NCBI GenBank assembly: GCA_002105175.1
Contig: MCGE01000034.1
Location: 190,001 to 254,000, forward strand
Length of the DNA: 64,000 bases
Direction of reading: 5' to 3'
DNA from: Absidia repens
Lineage: Eukaryota > Mucoromycota > Mucoromycetes > Mucorales > Cunninghamellaceae
The notes below the pieces were generated by a model that worked only from the letters and a program-made list of their open reading frames with translations, made no database searches and was not told where the DNA came from. The position numbers and the translations under genes are program-made. Positions 10,611-21,274 of this stretch are shown piece after piece. Position 1 is the stretch's first letter. Each line of letters begins with the position of its first letter.

Positions 10611-12307
10611 ATGGGTGCAACTGGTTCAAAAGATGCGTCTGTAAGATCTGGTAGTCGTCCATCTATTCACACGAAAAGTAAACCGCAAGACCTGGTGGAC
10701 TTTGGTACTGTATTCCCAAACGGACTTTATACAGCAACCCCACAAGACTTTGACTCTAGAGTACTTCGAAAACTTATCCTTACAAAAAAACTATCACCAT
10801 TTTATCAAGGTAAGCAACCCAAAAATTACGTTTATGTATACGATTGAACGTTAGGTCATTTGATTCCTAACCTTCCTTTCATTCTTTTTATAACTGTAAG
10901 GTTTACCGGATGCTCCGGAGCAAGTGGCAGCGCCATTACCCTCACCTGAACAATCGTCGACTTCACCAAGCGTATCTCCACCACCACCACTATCACCACA
11001 AGGACGGCCTATAGGTTCTTGTCCAAATCGAAACAACAACAAATTGCCTCAAGGGGAACCATGCAACCAACTTGCTGCCGATAATAAGTCGAAGACACAG
11101 CAAAAGGCTATGTTGTACAATGATGCAGTAGAATGTCCTATCTGCTTTTTGGTAAGTATAGATCTATAAGGGGATAGTGACTTGGTATTGACTTTTATTG
11201 ACACAAACTGCTTCTTTATAGTATTATCCACCGAATATCAACTACTCTCGATGTTGTGAACAACCCATTTGTACCGAATGTTTTATTCAAATCCATCGAC
11301 CTACAGATGATCCTTCCAATCCTGCCACATGCCCGTTCTGCTTGGAATCCAATTACGGCGTCACATACTGTCCACCATTTTGGACGGAGAAAAATCAAAC
11401 TAACCGTGCTCGGTCCCTCTCATCATCATCGTCGGTCTCTACCACCACGACTTCTCCGTCTTCTCCGACCGGCGCTCGGCATACTACCTCTGGCATTAGC
11501 GATGAATTCAAACCTCGTCGAAAAAGTGTCAATCATACACATCCTGATGTCGTCCTGATAGGTAAATACCCACATACACACACATACATACATATCTCTA
11601 TAAACATCTTCTCCCAAAACAAGGTAAATTAAAAAAGGGCGCTTTTTTTTTTCTTCTTCTGCTAAATAGATCACATTCGACCTCATTGGAATAAACCTAC
11701 CACCACTTCAGCTAGATCCTCACGACGCAATTCACTCACCACTGGAAATCCTACATCGTCTCCATCAGGTCGCAACCTCCTTCGTGTGGTGACTCGGCCT
11801 GGACGTTCGGCCTCATCGGCTGCATCTAACGAATACAACCAACACTGGGCAAATGTACGTGATATGAACATGGATTTGGAAGAATGGATGGTGATGGAGG
11901 CGATTCGGTTATCACTAGCAGAACAAGAACAAGAGCAACACAACAACGATGAGGATGAGGATCATTCGTCCTCCACCCAGCAACAGGAGGAGGAACAGGA
12001 GGATGAGGATGATGATGATGATCAACCATTGGCACAACGGGTAAATCATTATCAACAAGGAGCAACGGTATCAACAACGGCATCAGGGTATCAGCAGCAA
12101 CAGCAACAGCAACAGCAACAACAACAGCAACAGCAGCATCATGACGATGGTGATGATATACTTTCGTCGTCGTCGTCGTCGTCCTCAACAACATCGTCAT
12201 TATCAAGTCAAGACTCAATGGATCGGCAGGATCACGCTTCAGATAAAAAGTCGACCTCGGAACATGAACCTCCCTCTGCAACTCCTGAACCTGACATGGT
12301 ATGCTGA
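10611..12307 (+). CDS. SIP5: SIP5-like RING protein
   Basis: Four exons, 10611-10809, 10901-11151, 11222-11561 and 11670-12307, give 475 aa. It begins [10 protein letters not shown], a plausible N-myristoylation signal (Gly2, Ser6). The RING-like core spans the second intron: [29 protein letters not shown], then CPFC (about residues 144-193). [10 protein letters not shown] lies downstream, then [20 protein letters not shown], both as in fungal Sip5 proteins. The C-terminus is acidic with a long in-frame Gln run (CAG/CAA, about 12091-12135) and a Ser run. In yeast, Sip5 interacts with the Snf1 kinase and Reg1-Glc7; a comparable glucose-signalling or ubiquitin role here is inference. Confidence 0.85.
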
Positions 12308-12765
12308 AAGGTTTTTGTTTTTTTTTATATTAGTTAGTGCTACTAGTAGTATTAGTTATCTATATATTATATATCCCCCCGCCCCCTCCTCTCTATGTAT
12401 TTTGACTCAATAAATGACAAAAAAGACATATTATTGTCTTGTTTATTTTAGTTTTGTGTTATAAAATTGGGTATTTTGTGTATGTGAAATTATCAGTGGG
12501 ATGTGTGTGCGTAATATTTAAGGACACTTTTTTTTTTTTTTTGTGGATAAATGGCAAATAAAAAAATAAAAATATCCCATTTAGCATAAGCGTGTGTGTG
12601 TGCGGAGATTGGAACCCAGCCATTGACAGAAATATTTTTTGGCCAGTCGGAAATTCGCACGTTGGGGGGGGTCTATCTTCTCTCTTTTTTTTTCCAACTT
12701 TTTTTTTTTGTTGCACCCCCTTCCCTTTCCTTCTACCCATCTTCATCGTCTTTTTTTTACAAAAC
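12308..12765. other. Intergenic, promoter of lectin gene
   Basis: It holds the 3' end of the SIP5-like gene, a GT-rich microsatellite near 12592-12604, and a T/C-rich tract directly before the lectin start. No coding signal is seen. Confidence 0.5.
12409..12414 (+). terminator. Poly(A) signal AATAAA of SIP5-like gene
   Basis: AATAAA lies about 100 nt after the stop codon, within a short T-rich 3' untranslated region. Confidence 0.55.
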
Positions 12766-15196
12766 ATGAAGTTGACTAGTTTATTTTTTGTATCCAGTTT
12801 ATTTATATTCAATACCGCACAAGCTGGTATCTTTAGTCATCGTGCATCGGATGGTGATTCAATCAAAAGCGATGCTCTTACGGGGGACAGTAGTGGAAGT
12901 GACTCTTCCAAGAAAGCCATCGTGGACAAAAGATAGACTACAAACTCACTTTCAAAGTCCCTTATCTCTACAATGACTCGATTCCATTCTGGTCAACGGG
13001 TGGGGGTAAGTTCTTAATTTCGATTGACACTATCTTTTTTTTTTTTTTTTTTTGTGCTGTTGTACTGATGACTTTTATCTATCTATCTATCTATCCATAT
13101 ATGTATCTATAGACACACTTGTTGCAAAAGATAGAATCAGAATCTCGCCTTCGGTACCAGGAACAAAAGGTTGGATATGGAGTGATTTGAAAAACGACTA
13201 CGATGAATGGATGGTAGATATGAACTTCCGTATCTCTGGCAGCCAAATGCATGGAGGTCGTGGTATGGCGTTTTGGTACACAAAAGACAAGTTACCTGAA
13301 GGACCCATTTTTGGTGCCCAGGATCAATGGGATGGGCTTAGTATTTGGTTTGATTCTGCCAATCCAAAGGTAAAAAAAAAAAAAAAAAAAGAATGACGGG
13401 GACATGCTGTGCGCTATCAAGATAACAAACAGACGCTAACAAACAAAAAAACGCATTATGGTGATGAATGAATCATAGACACATACTCCTACTGTGATGG
13501 CGTTTTTAAACGACGGCAAGTTTTCTTTTGCTTCACCTGGCGTGGATCCAACAAAACGGGCATTGGCATCTTGTCCTATTGATTATCGTAACTCGAATGA
13601 TTTTGTCAAAATGCGTTTGACTTACAGGGCCAACACCTTGACTGTAAGTGAATGAATGATGAATAAGACGACTTGATCTGGATTTGATGTTGATAGTGCT
13701 TCTTTTCTTTCATATACTAGTTGATGTTGGATTCGACTTCTCAGGGTATGAACTTTAGACCTTGCTTCCAATATTCCGGGATTTCTCTTCCTACTGGTTA
13801 TCATTTCGGGCTGACGGTAAGCTTCCCCCCCCTCTTCCATCACAAAAACGTATGACCGGCAGTGCACTCATCGTTCATATATATATATATATATATATCG
13901 TTTTTCTTTCATCTCGTCATAGGCCTCTTCTCACAATCCTGCCGGTAAGTCATTTGTAGAGGATGGAAACAATTTTGAAAACAATGTAATAAAAAAGGCA
14001 CTGTTTTTTTTTTTTTTTTGAGTAGATGATCATGATATTCTCTCTTTTGAAACCTATCAATTGAACCCCCCTCAAAAAATAGTGGTAAGATCATCACATC
14101 AGGATGAAAGGAAATATAAAGTGATTCTTACCATGCATCATTTAGGACCAAAAACGACCCTTGGAAGAAGAAAAAACTCAACAAGGGGAAGCTTTTAGCG
14201 AATTAAGTGAAGAGCAACGGAAGGTAAGATCCGGAAATAAACGATAGTAATAGTAACAGTGAAAATGAATGGTTAAGCTTATTTTATCTAATGACGATGA
14301 TTTTATTATTATTATTATTATCAAATAGAAAATTGAAGAAGCCGAATTTGAAGTCAAGCGTTTACGTGAACAATCTGGTGAAGCCAATGTACTAGAGGAA
14401 ACTGTTGCTACCATGGTAAGAAAGAAATAAAAAAAAAAAAAAGATACAAATTAGGAAAATGGAGTATCTCACCTTTTTTTTTTTTTTCATCATACAGGGT
14501 GTCCTTTATGATACCGAACGACGTATATTGGAAACCTTGCAAATCAATCAACTGCAATTGGAAGCTTTGGGTGCTCCTACTCCTGAACAAGTACTTAGCG
14601 GGGACTTTGTACAAAAGCCATTTGGACAGGGACAAGATAGCAACCAGGAAAAGAGGTAAATAGTGTATATGTATAGATGTAGGTCAACAACTGCTCTTCT
14701 TACATCTCTCGTATTTCTTCGTTTTATTCTTATCAGCGGTCTCTCTGTGGACCATCTTCGAACCGAAACTCAAGTCGTCATCAAACGTTTAGAGCAACAA
14801 TCAAGCCAGCATGATCAACAATTAAGAAATATTCAAGAAGCAATGTCAAGGATGGAAAAACTGATCCAATCTATGGATGTAAGTTGATTGAGGCAAAGGG
14901 TGTATGTGTGTGTGTGTGTGTGTGGGAAGAGAGGTCGACATTGCTGTTCAATTACTTACTGTCCTTTTTTATTTTATTTTTTGGGATGACTCTATCAGAA
15001 TCGTATGACACTACAAACAACCAACCTCCAAGGCAAACTTAGTGAAATTACAAAGGACTCCGCCGAAGCTAAAGGAACAATGTCAACCTTGATCAAATAT
15101 ATCTTGTATGCTTGTGGACTTCAAGCTTTTGTTGGTCTTGCTGTATATGCTTATTGGAAATTGCGTGTAGAAAAGAATGAAAAGAAGTTTTTGTAG
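12766..15196 (+). CDS. L-type lectin cargo receptor, ERGIC-53/Emp47-like
   Basis: About twelve exons: 12766 to about 12825, 12937-13005, 13113-13369, 13479-13643, 13721-13816, 13923-13944, 14026-14084, 14146-14223, 14329-14415, 14498-14655, 14737-14878, 14999-15196. A signal peptide (MKLTSLFFVSSLFIFNTAQA) leads into the lectin domain (DYKLTFKVPYLYN, DEWMVDMNFRISG, GRGMAFWYTKD, GLSIWFDSAN). A coiled-coil stalk, one TM helix (LIKYILYACGLQAFVGLAVYAYW) and a cytosolic tail ending KKFL follow. KKFL fits a dilysine KKxx retrieval signal with hydrophobic ER-exit residues, as in ERGIC-53 (KKFF). Family role: carrying N-glycosylated cargo between ER and Golgi. The end of exon 1 is uncertain: a GTATCT donor after GCTG joins in frame to AC-TAC-AAA, but a longer Ser/Asp-rich first exon is possible. 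Confidence 0.88.
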
Positions 15197-15249
15197 TGTA
15201 GTTTTATTTTTAGTTTTATGATGATGATGACGATGATTGATACCTGTGG

Positions 15250-15255
15250 AATAAA
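15250..15255 (+). terminator. Poly(A) signal AATAAA of lectin gene
   Basis: AATAAA lies 54 nt after the stop codon and is followed by an A-rich run. Confidence 0.55.
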
Positions 15256-15395
15256 ATAAAAAAAAATCGTTTTGCACTTTTTACAATGATGATCTTTATT
15301 TGGCATTGTATATGTATATAAGGGGGGGAATGTCATTGATGAGTTTGTTTATTGTTGATGCGAATGAATTATATAAATGAAAGGGTAAAAATACA

Positions 15396-16358
15396 TTATT
15401 GGGATGTAAGGGAAGGAACTGAGTCCGGGATTTTGGTATTTAAAACAGTGGTATTGAAGCTAGAGCAGAGCTGGCAGCGATGATGGAAAAAATGGTATTG
15501 GGTATCTGATTTTTGTTCACAATCATTGCAGAAAATAACAGAGATATGGTTTTTGTAAGCTTCAGGCATCGGCTGGCGGTCCAATTCCTGTTCCAATTGT
15601 CGAAAATAATATGTCATGTTGCTCAAGGATTTCAGGCAAACAGGGCATTGATAGGATGATTGGACAAGCTTTTTATAACATGGTTTATGAATCCCATGAC
15701 CACATGGCTAAAGTAAAAAAAAAAAAAAAAAAAAACGGTGAGGATTCTAAAAATAATGGAAAAGTTAAAAATGGACTTACCATGACAATGACAGCAATAG
15801 TACTTGTAAACATGTATTCACCACATATAGGGCAGTCGGACTCTAAATTCCGCTCTATGCATTTATGAGTATCTTTCACAGAAATGGCCATACACACGTT
15901 GCATTTGGTACAGTGATGGAAATCAATCCCAATACCTTTGCCTTGACGGCAAATACCACAACTGTCACAATGGTAGGTAGGTTTCTCGGGATCATCATTC
16001 CAGAATTGGCATTTATTACAATAGTACCGGGCTGCTTTTGTGCCGCATGCTTTGCACCATTGACCCACAGGCTGTAAGGTCATGCATTCCATACATAGCA
16101 TGTTTTTCGTTTCTGACCTACCAAAAAAATAAAAAATAAAAAATAAATAAATAGATAAGGTTGACTGGGCGTGGGCATATGGTACCTTATAATAAAATGG
16201 TCACTATTCGCATCATGGCACAATCGGCATGGAAATATTCTTTGACAGCAAGCTGCTTGTATTTTGACATTTCGTCGGTAATGTGAACAGCCTAATATAT
16301 TTCTTTCTCTATCCTATATTATAAAAAAAAAAGGTGGTTAGATTTAGTTACCGAGTCT

Positions 16359-16402
<44 letters not shown>

Positions 16403-16724
16403 GCCACTTGTAGGTGAACCCTTACATGATATGAACGTTTATATTCATTTAATGATGACCAACTATGCTCATGTGCTTGATGTCCAGGTGACAAAGAAGT
16501 TGAAACTGGGTGTGACATTAAATGCTAAAAAAGCGAATTCAAGTAATAAAAAAAAAAGGTGAGACTGGGCGTATGTATTGTATTCATATTGATAGTGGGT
16601 TTACCTGTATCCGTTTTGCTTTTTCTTTTGAACAAAGGGATTCATCTTGTTGGATTTCTACAATTTGTTTCCGTAGCTGTGCCTGTTTTTCCAATTCAAC
16701 CGTGGGATGATCAGTAGTAATCAT
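15396..16724 (-). CDS. CHY-type and RING zinc-finger E3 ubiquitin ligase, RCHY1/Pirh2-like
   Basis: Five exons on the minus strand, 16724-16605, 16524-16426, 16313-16186, 16117-15781 and 15707-15396, give 331 aa. After a Lys/Glu-rich leader come the CHY finger (GCSHYRRN...CCQRIFPCRLCHD), a CTCHY region (CMECMTLQPVGQWCKACG, YYCNKCQFW, YHCDSCGICR, FHHCTKCNVC), a RING (CPICGEYMFTST...PCGHGIHKPC...CPVC) and a C-terminal zinc ribbon (CNDCEQKS...HHRCQLC). Domain order and spacing match human RCHY1. An intron splits the RING just before PCGH. The family mediates ubiquitin transfer to regulatory proteins; the substrate is unknown. Intron 2 contains a run of 40 T on the plus strand (16361-16400). Confidence 0.93.
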
Positions 16725-16940
16725 GCTTTATGTACAAATTATGTGAATAGGTGAACAAAGATAATTAAAAAAAAGGAACCGACTTTTTTTTATACTTGTT
16801 TAAACTTGATCAGTAATGGCATCCTGATTTTTACCAGGCATCGCGCGACCTTGTACCGAATGATCATAGGGTGTAACATGATTATATATATTTTCTTTTT
16901 TATGATTTTGGGTACCTTTTTTGACTGAGTCCAATGCTCA

Positions 16941-17460
16941 ATGTTATTCCTCATATGTAGACGCAGCCACACTCGTCAGTCTGATGATGATTTGTATCAG
17001 AAAAGCGGTCCTGTAGTGATAGAACTCACTTCACCGTTGAATAAAAGACAAGCAGGTCAGTAAGGAGTCTACCTTTTGGCGCAGGGCATTCTTTTTTTTT
17101 TTTTTTAAAAAAAAAACGCAAGGGTTAACGATCAATGTAGCTATAATTGACAAATCAACCGACATTAAGGATTTTTACATCCCTCCATCATCGGATTTTA
17201 TTGCATTTAGGTTCAACTGCATGGATGACTTTCAAAAATACCCTCGCGCGACCTTTTCCCTTTTTTTCTGCCCCTTTGGGAGTCTGATTTTTATCCAACG
17301 CGCGATCCACCGCCGAGATCAACAAAAATATCGTACGTTGAATATCCCGCCTTCACCTCCTTACCCCACATACACACAAATATCCACTTCGCGCGGTATC
17401 ACCCCCATTTGGTCACATTTACTAACCCACATTATCCGTCAAAACAAGAAAATACACTAA
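16941..17460 (+). CDS. Hypothetical protein, two exons
   Basis: Candidate built from 16941-17055 and 17141-17460 (144 aa). Support: a GTCAGT donor and TGTAG acceptor that keep phase, and protein-like peptides (QSDDDLYQKSGPVVIELTS, IIDKSTDIKDFYIPPSSDF). Against: no recognised family and a low-complexity C-terminus. It would be divergent from the RCHY1-like gene (starts 217 bp apart) and convergent with the EMC8 gene, with the two stop codons about 40 nt apart. CGCGCGACC occurs both upstream (about 16851) and inside exon 2 (about 17244). It may be a fragment of a longer or decayed gene. Confidence 0.3.
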
Positions 17461-17494
17461 TCAATCATATCATTCAGACAAAATCACCCCGTGT

Positions 17495-17500
17495 TTTATT
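17495..17500 (-). terminator. Poly(A) signal overlapping the EMC8 stop codon
   Basis: On the minus strand the stop codon TGA is followed by ATAAA, so AATAAA starts at the last base of the stop codon. The functional cleavage signal may instead lie further downstream. Confidence 0.35.
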
Positions 17501-18504
17501 CATAACTTCATGTCACTTGACGCTAACCAATTTAACGACACGTTTTCTAAATGATCATCTAAATCTACTAAACTAGTGTATCTGGAAGAGCTAAACAGAC
17601 CACGCATTTTGGGAAGATAGTCCTGTTTCACTTGATCCTTGACATCCTTGCATACTTTCCATTGTTGTTCCACATAGTCATATACCTAAACGATAATAAC
17701 AACAGACGACCCCAAAAGTAGGTAAGATGGTCAGTTCTCACTTTTTCACTTTCAGTTTTGCTCAGCCCCCCCCCTAATCAGTCCAAGTTGGGGCACTTAC
17801 CACCAGTGCGTCCGTCACTTCGGCTAGAGAACCCAGTTTTTCATTATTTACCTATCAGAAATCATCAGCTCCTTATTAGTACCATTAAACTCACTATAAA
17901 TGCCACCCACCACAACACGTTTTTTGTTTTTCTTCGTAAAACTTACTATAAAGATTCTAGCTGCTTTGGATCGCTGACGAATAGCATCGGCCACCTTGAT
18001 GGTGTGTTCATGGAGAGAGACATCGTCTACACGAGCATTCGCTTGGTACCAACCTACAATTTGAAGTTGTTTCTTTTCTGCATACTGTTCGACCTATATG
18101 TAAAAAAAGTAAAAAGTAAAGTGATTAATAGCCAGTAACTTGGTGCGTAAGGAAGCACAGGCGCTTTTTTTTTTTTCTTCCTTTGGTCACGAACCTCATT
18201 TCCTCCCTCTCGCCCTCTTTTCCGTATGCATGAGATCCAACTCAAGTAATACGCGATAGTATCTATCTATGCATCTTGCATTTTCTCCCCTTCCCCTTTG
18301 CCATGATGCACTTACCTGTTGTAAAGCCATATCCAACATGGGAGTCAATGTTGTCCAGTGATGGAAAAGAGGAACAGCTGTGACGACAGTGGCAATCTTG
18401 TCTTTTTCCATGGTGCCTAATAATAAGCCACATACCTGACTCGAAGGGTATTTAGAAGCATGTAATAATGGTAAAGCATAGCCGTGGAAGTCTATGGTTG
18501 TCAT
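17500..18504 (-). CDS. EMC8: ER membrane protein complex subunit 8/9 homologue
   Basis: Four exons, 18504-18316, 18093-17947, 17851-17801 and 17685-17500, all cut at phase 0, give 190 aa. The N-terminus MTTIDFHGYALPLLHASKYP, then VCGLLLG, LFHHWTTLTPMLDMALQQV, VGWYQANARVDD and a C-terminal SLNWL block match EMC8/EMC9 (the UPF0172, MPN-like fold). GWYxANxRxxD stands where true JAMM proteases hold their metal site, so it is expected to be non-catalytic. EMC8/9 is a cytosolic subunit of the EMC, the insertase for some ER membrane proteins. Length is close to the family norm. Confidence 0.93.
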
Positions 18505-18609
18505 TTTGAAGGAGAAAGCAAATGTATAAAAAAAAAATGGAGAGAGCAACGAAAAAAAAATAATATTTCCAGACACATTTTTGTATTTGAAAGGCCGCAA
18601 AATCAGATC

Positions 18610-19460
18610 GATTTATGATCCCTCTCCCAATTTTTTTTTTCCTCGTGCATGTTCTTTCTTTTCTTTCCTTTGTATTTTTCCTTCACCATTCGACTTCTCT
18701 GATGTTATATTGGACTTAGAATAGTGTTAGGGCTAGTTTAGAAGGGGTTTCAGCTCAGGGATTACAAGATGCATGGGGAAACCCTTTCATTTTGGATCTA
18801 GGATCTACAACCATCAATAGATAACTCTTGAAGCCTTCATTAGCTTAGTTTAGTCTTAATTTGTTTCTACATCTTCAACAACCGAATAAAATATGTCTCT
18901 TTTCACTTTCTTCGATGAAAATTGTCCCTTTAGTCTCTTTCACGTCTTGTATAATAGATTTCTTTTATATTATTATTATCATCCCTTAATATAGTGCTAG
19001 CAGTTGACATGCTCCAATAAAAAAATATATTCCTTTAGTCATTCTCATGCTTGTACCTATATCATATTAGTTGACTTGTTATCAATATCCATAACCTCCC
19101 CCTTAAGTATCCGTCATGCTACCTTCAATATATCCATTATTATAATGAATCACACACTCGAAGTTTAGTATCTACCTTATTTCTTCCAATATATATAGAT
19201 ACCGTTTTATTATCCATCTTCAGATTTATCATATAGCGAGCGAAGTCGTTATTGTGGCTACTTTTTGTGTGTACTATCAAACACCTGCTTTTTAGCACAC
19301 CTACCATAACTACTTCTCCGCCCCCCTGAAGTTTAGCGACTGGCGAACAGTGGCGAGTGAACCCACAACAGCTAACCATAACCAAGTTTTTTTATTCACG
19401 GGTGGCGGTAAAATCCTCCCTACGATCAACTTCAAAAACTGTAAGACTGAGGGCGCCATA
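18610..19460 (+). repeat. Dispersed element, copy 3
   Basis: It begins in the pyrimidine tract (the head is missing or decayed). The perfect stem-loop is at 18741-18788 (GAAGGGGTTTC paired with GAAACCCTTTC). GAATAAAATATG lies near 18882 and a CAATAAAAAAATAT module near 19015. A long 3' part is shared with copy 5: TCAAACAC and CCCCCCTGAAG-like blocks near 19277-19330. The exact 3' end is not visible. Confidence 0.75.
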
Positions 19461-19569
19461 TGATGCTTTTCTTTTTTTGGAAGGGTAAATGTATCAACAC
19501 TTTCATGTAAAAAATCATTGCAAAGATAGCTTAATAATTTCTTTTGTTTCTTTTTATTATCATAGATCC

Positions 19570-19818
19570 ATGGCCCTATACGGTGTCAGTTCGAAAAGTA
19601 ACTGCAACTATATACCAACTGTCAAGGTGATTGTGTGTTGCTGATATTGGTGTGATCGTCTAATTATCTCGCAGTATGCTTATTTGAATTCCAGTGTTGG
19701 TATGATCAAAATCATCAATACAAGCAATGTGTCATACATTTCTTGTGGCTCCTGGTTTAGGTATTACTACTGTCAATGGTGTGAAGCTTTAAGCTGTAAT
19801 TCTTCGTATCGTCAATAG
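19570..19818 (+). CDS. Small Cys/Tyr-rich hypothetical protein
   Basis: Exons 19570-19626 and 19675-19818 join at phase 0 (AAG|GTGATT ... CGCAG|TAT) to give 66 aa beginning MALYGVSSKSNCNYIPTVK and ending CEALSCNSSYRQ. AATAAA occurs 30 nt after the stop (19848-19853), and a GTAAGA/TCATAG pair just upstream suggests a 5' untranslated exon. No family is recognised and no signal peptide is evident. It lies between repeat copies 3 and 4, which point at each other. It could be a real small gene or the 3' end of a decayed one. Confidence 0.35.
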
Positions 19819-19901
19819 TGTTTTAGTCTTTTATTCTTGCTCTCATCAATAAAAGCCTTATCATTTGACATACTCTCTTCCTTCATTCATTCAATCCTCC
19901 C

Positions 19902-19933
<32 letters not shown>

Positions 19934-20039
19934 CCGTTTGTGGGTATGGAACAAATAAAAAAAAACCAGACCACAATGGGTATTGCGCCTCCGCCATTTC
20001 GCACTTTATTGGTAACCCAATTAGCTTTTATTTGAGTTT

Positions 20040-21130
20040 TTAGATTGTGGTGTTCATTATACAGTGCAGTGTATTTATTAAATGAAGGCTGTAATATTTT
20101 GCAGAAAAGGCTATGTCGATGGCACGATTTTGGTTGAGAAATGCGAATGATAGAGTGGCAATAGAACCAGGTTTCATATCAAGTGGCCTAGAATCACAAG
20201 TAAGTCGCTGAGAATCTAGTGGAGAAGGGGAATAATCATAGTGGATGAAGCAGAAATCAGGGGAAATACATTCTATATAACTCACAGCACATCCTATGCG
20301 CATTAGTATAAAGATCTACATTTCATATCAAGTGGCACAAGACTGGCAATCAGTTTTCTAAGCTTTTTATTTGGAAAAGGAGGGGAGGGGGGTTAGCTAT
20401 TGCAGGTGAGCTAGAAAGTAGGTGTTAAATACGACGTGCAAAAAATATCCAACATGACGGTATGCTTATTGTACTGTCTAATGGGTCAGAGGATGGATAA
20501 CAAAAAGGCATATTTTATTTGAAAAAAGGTAGATACTAAACTAAGAGCGCCAGGCTCATTGTAACAAGGGTTCTAGTGAAGTTCGCATCAGTGAGACAAT
20601 TAGGAGTTCTGAAAAAAAAAAGTTCGGCACTACTCCAAAGGTACCATCGTGAAACGGGTTCCGATATACTGTGCATGGTACAAGGAAGATTACAAAGTGA
20701 TGTCTTTTATTGAAGCACGACAGTAACCAATACCAAGCAGCAGATGACGATGTTACAAAGGGATATATTGTACAAAGCATGATAGAGGCAATGGGGCATT
20801 TTTTTTTTTATTATCAAAGCAGGTAAAAGATACATATTTTATTCAGAAATATATTCAAACTGTTCACGAATTAACACTGTACTAAGCTAATGACGGTTCC
20901 AAAAAGCCAAACTAATGGTGCCCTCAGATCCTGAATCCAAAATGAAAGGGTTTCCCCATGTATGTTGTCATTCCTGAGCTGAAAACCCTTCTAAGTTAGT
21001 CCTGATACTAATCTAAATCTTCCATGACCACCAGGAGGTCATAATGTTGAAACAAAAAAATGAAAAGAGAAAGCGAGCGAAAAAAAAAATAAAAATGAAC
21101 GAAAATAAATATTCACGTGGGCGGGATGCG
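20040..21130 (-). repeat. Dispersed element, copy 4
   Basis: Minus-strand copy with an intact head (GCATCCCGCCCACGTGAATA, about 21105-21130), a pyrimidine tract, and a stem-loop at 20944-20992 with one mismatch in the stem. AATAAA modules lie near 20835, 20715 and 20510. A long tail shared with copy 6 ends around CTGCAAAATATTACAGCC (about 20091-20110). The tail contains an internally repeated TTTCATATCAAGTGGC block (about 20171 and 20321). Confidence 0.78.
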
Positions 21131-21167
21131 AAATATTGTGTGGTGGGTCTTGGGGGAATTGGTTTAC

Positions 21168-21205
<38 letters not shown>

Positions 21206-21274
21206 GGAATTACTTTTCACTTTTCGCGCCATTAGCTTTTTTCTTGTCTAGTCTCAATATCATACATCACCATC

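Larger units (their letters stand above)
18505..21274. other. Intergenic gap with two inverted repeat copies
   Basis: It contains repeat copy 3 (plus), a small spliced ORF at 19570-19818, and repeat copy 4 (minus), which ends about 145 nt before the ALG14 start. The remaining sequence is A/T-rich with long T runs (about 19909-19932, 21172-21199). Confidence 0.6.

Noticed and set aside
11834..12307. Poly-Gln and poly-Ser runs of the SIP5-like gene as an expansion of note
   Set aside because: In-frame mixed CAG/CAA and TCG runs are common in fungal regulatory proteins; nothing indicates more than low complexity.
13876..13900. AT microsatellite in a lectin intron as a functional element
   Set aside because: Simple (AT)n repeat within an intron, common in this genome; nothing further supports a role.
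18741..18788. tRNA-like or SINE origin of the dispersed element
   Set aside because: CAGCTCAGGGA loosely resembles a Pol III A box, but no B box (GGTTCGANTCC) follows at the right distance, and the element ends in AATAAA modules, which suggests Pol II.
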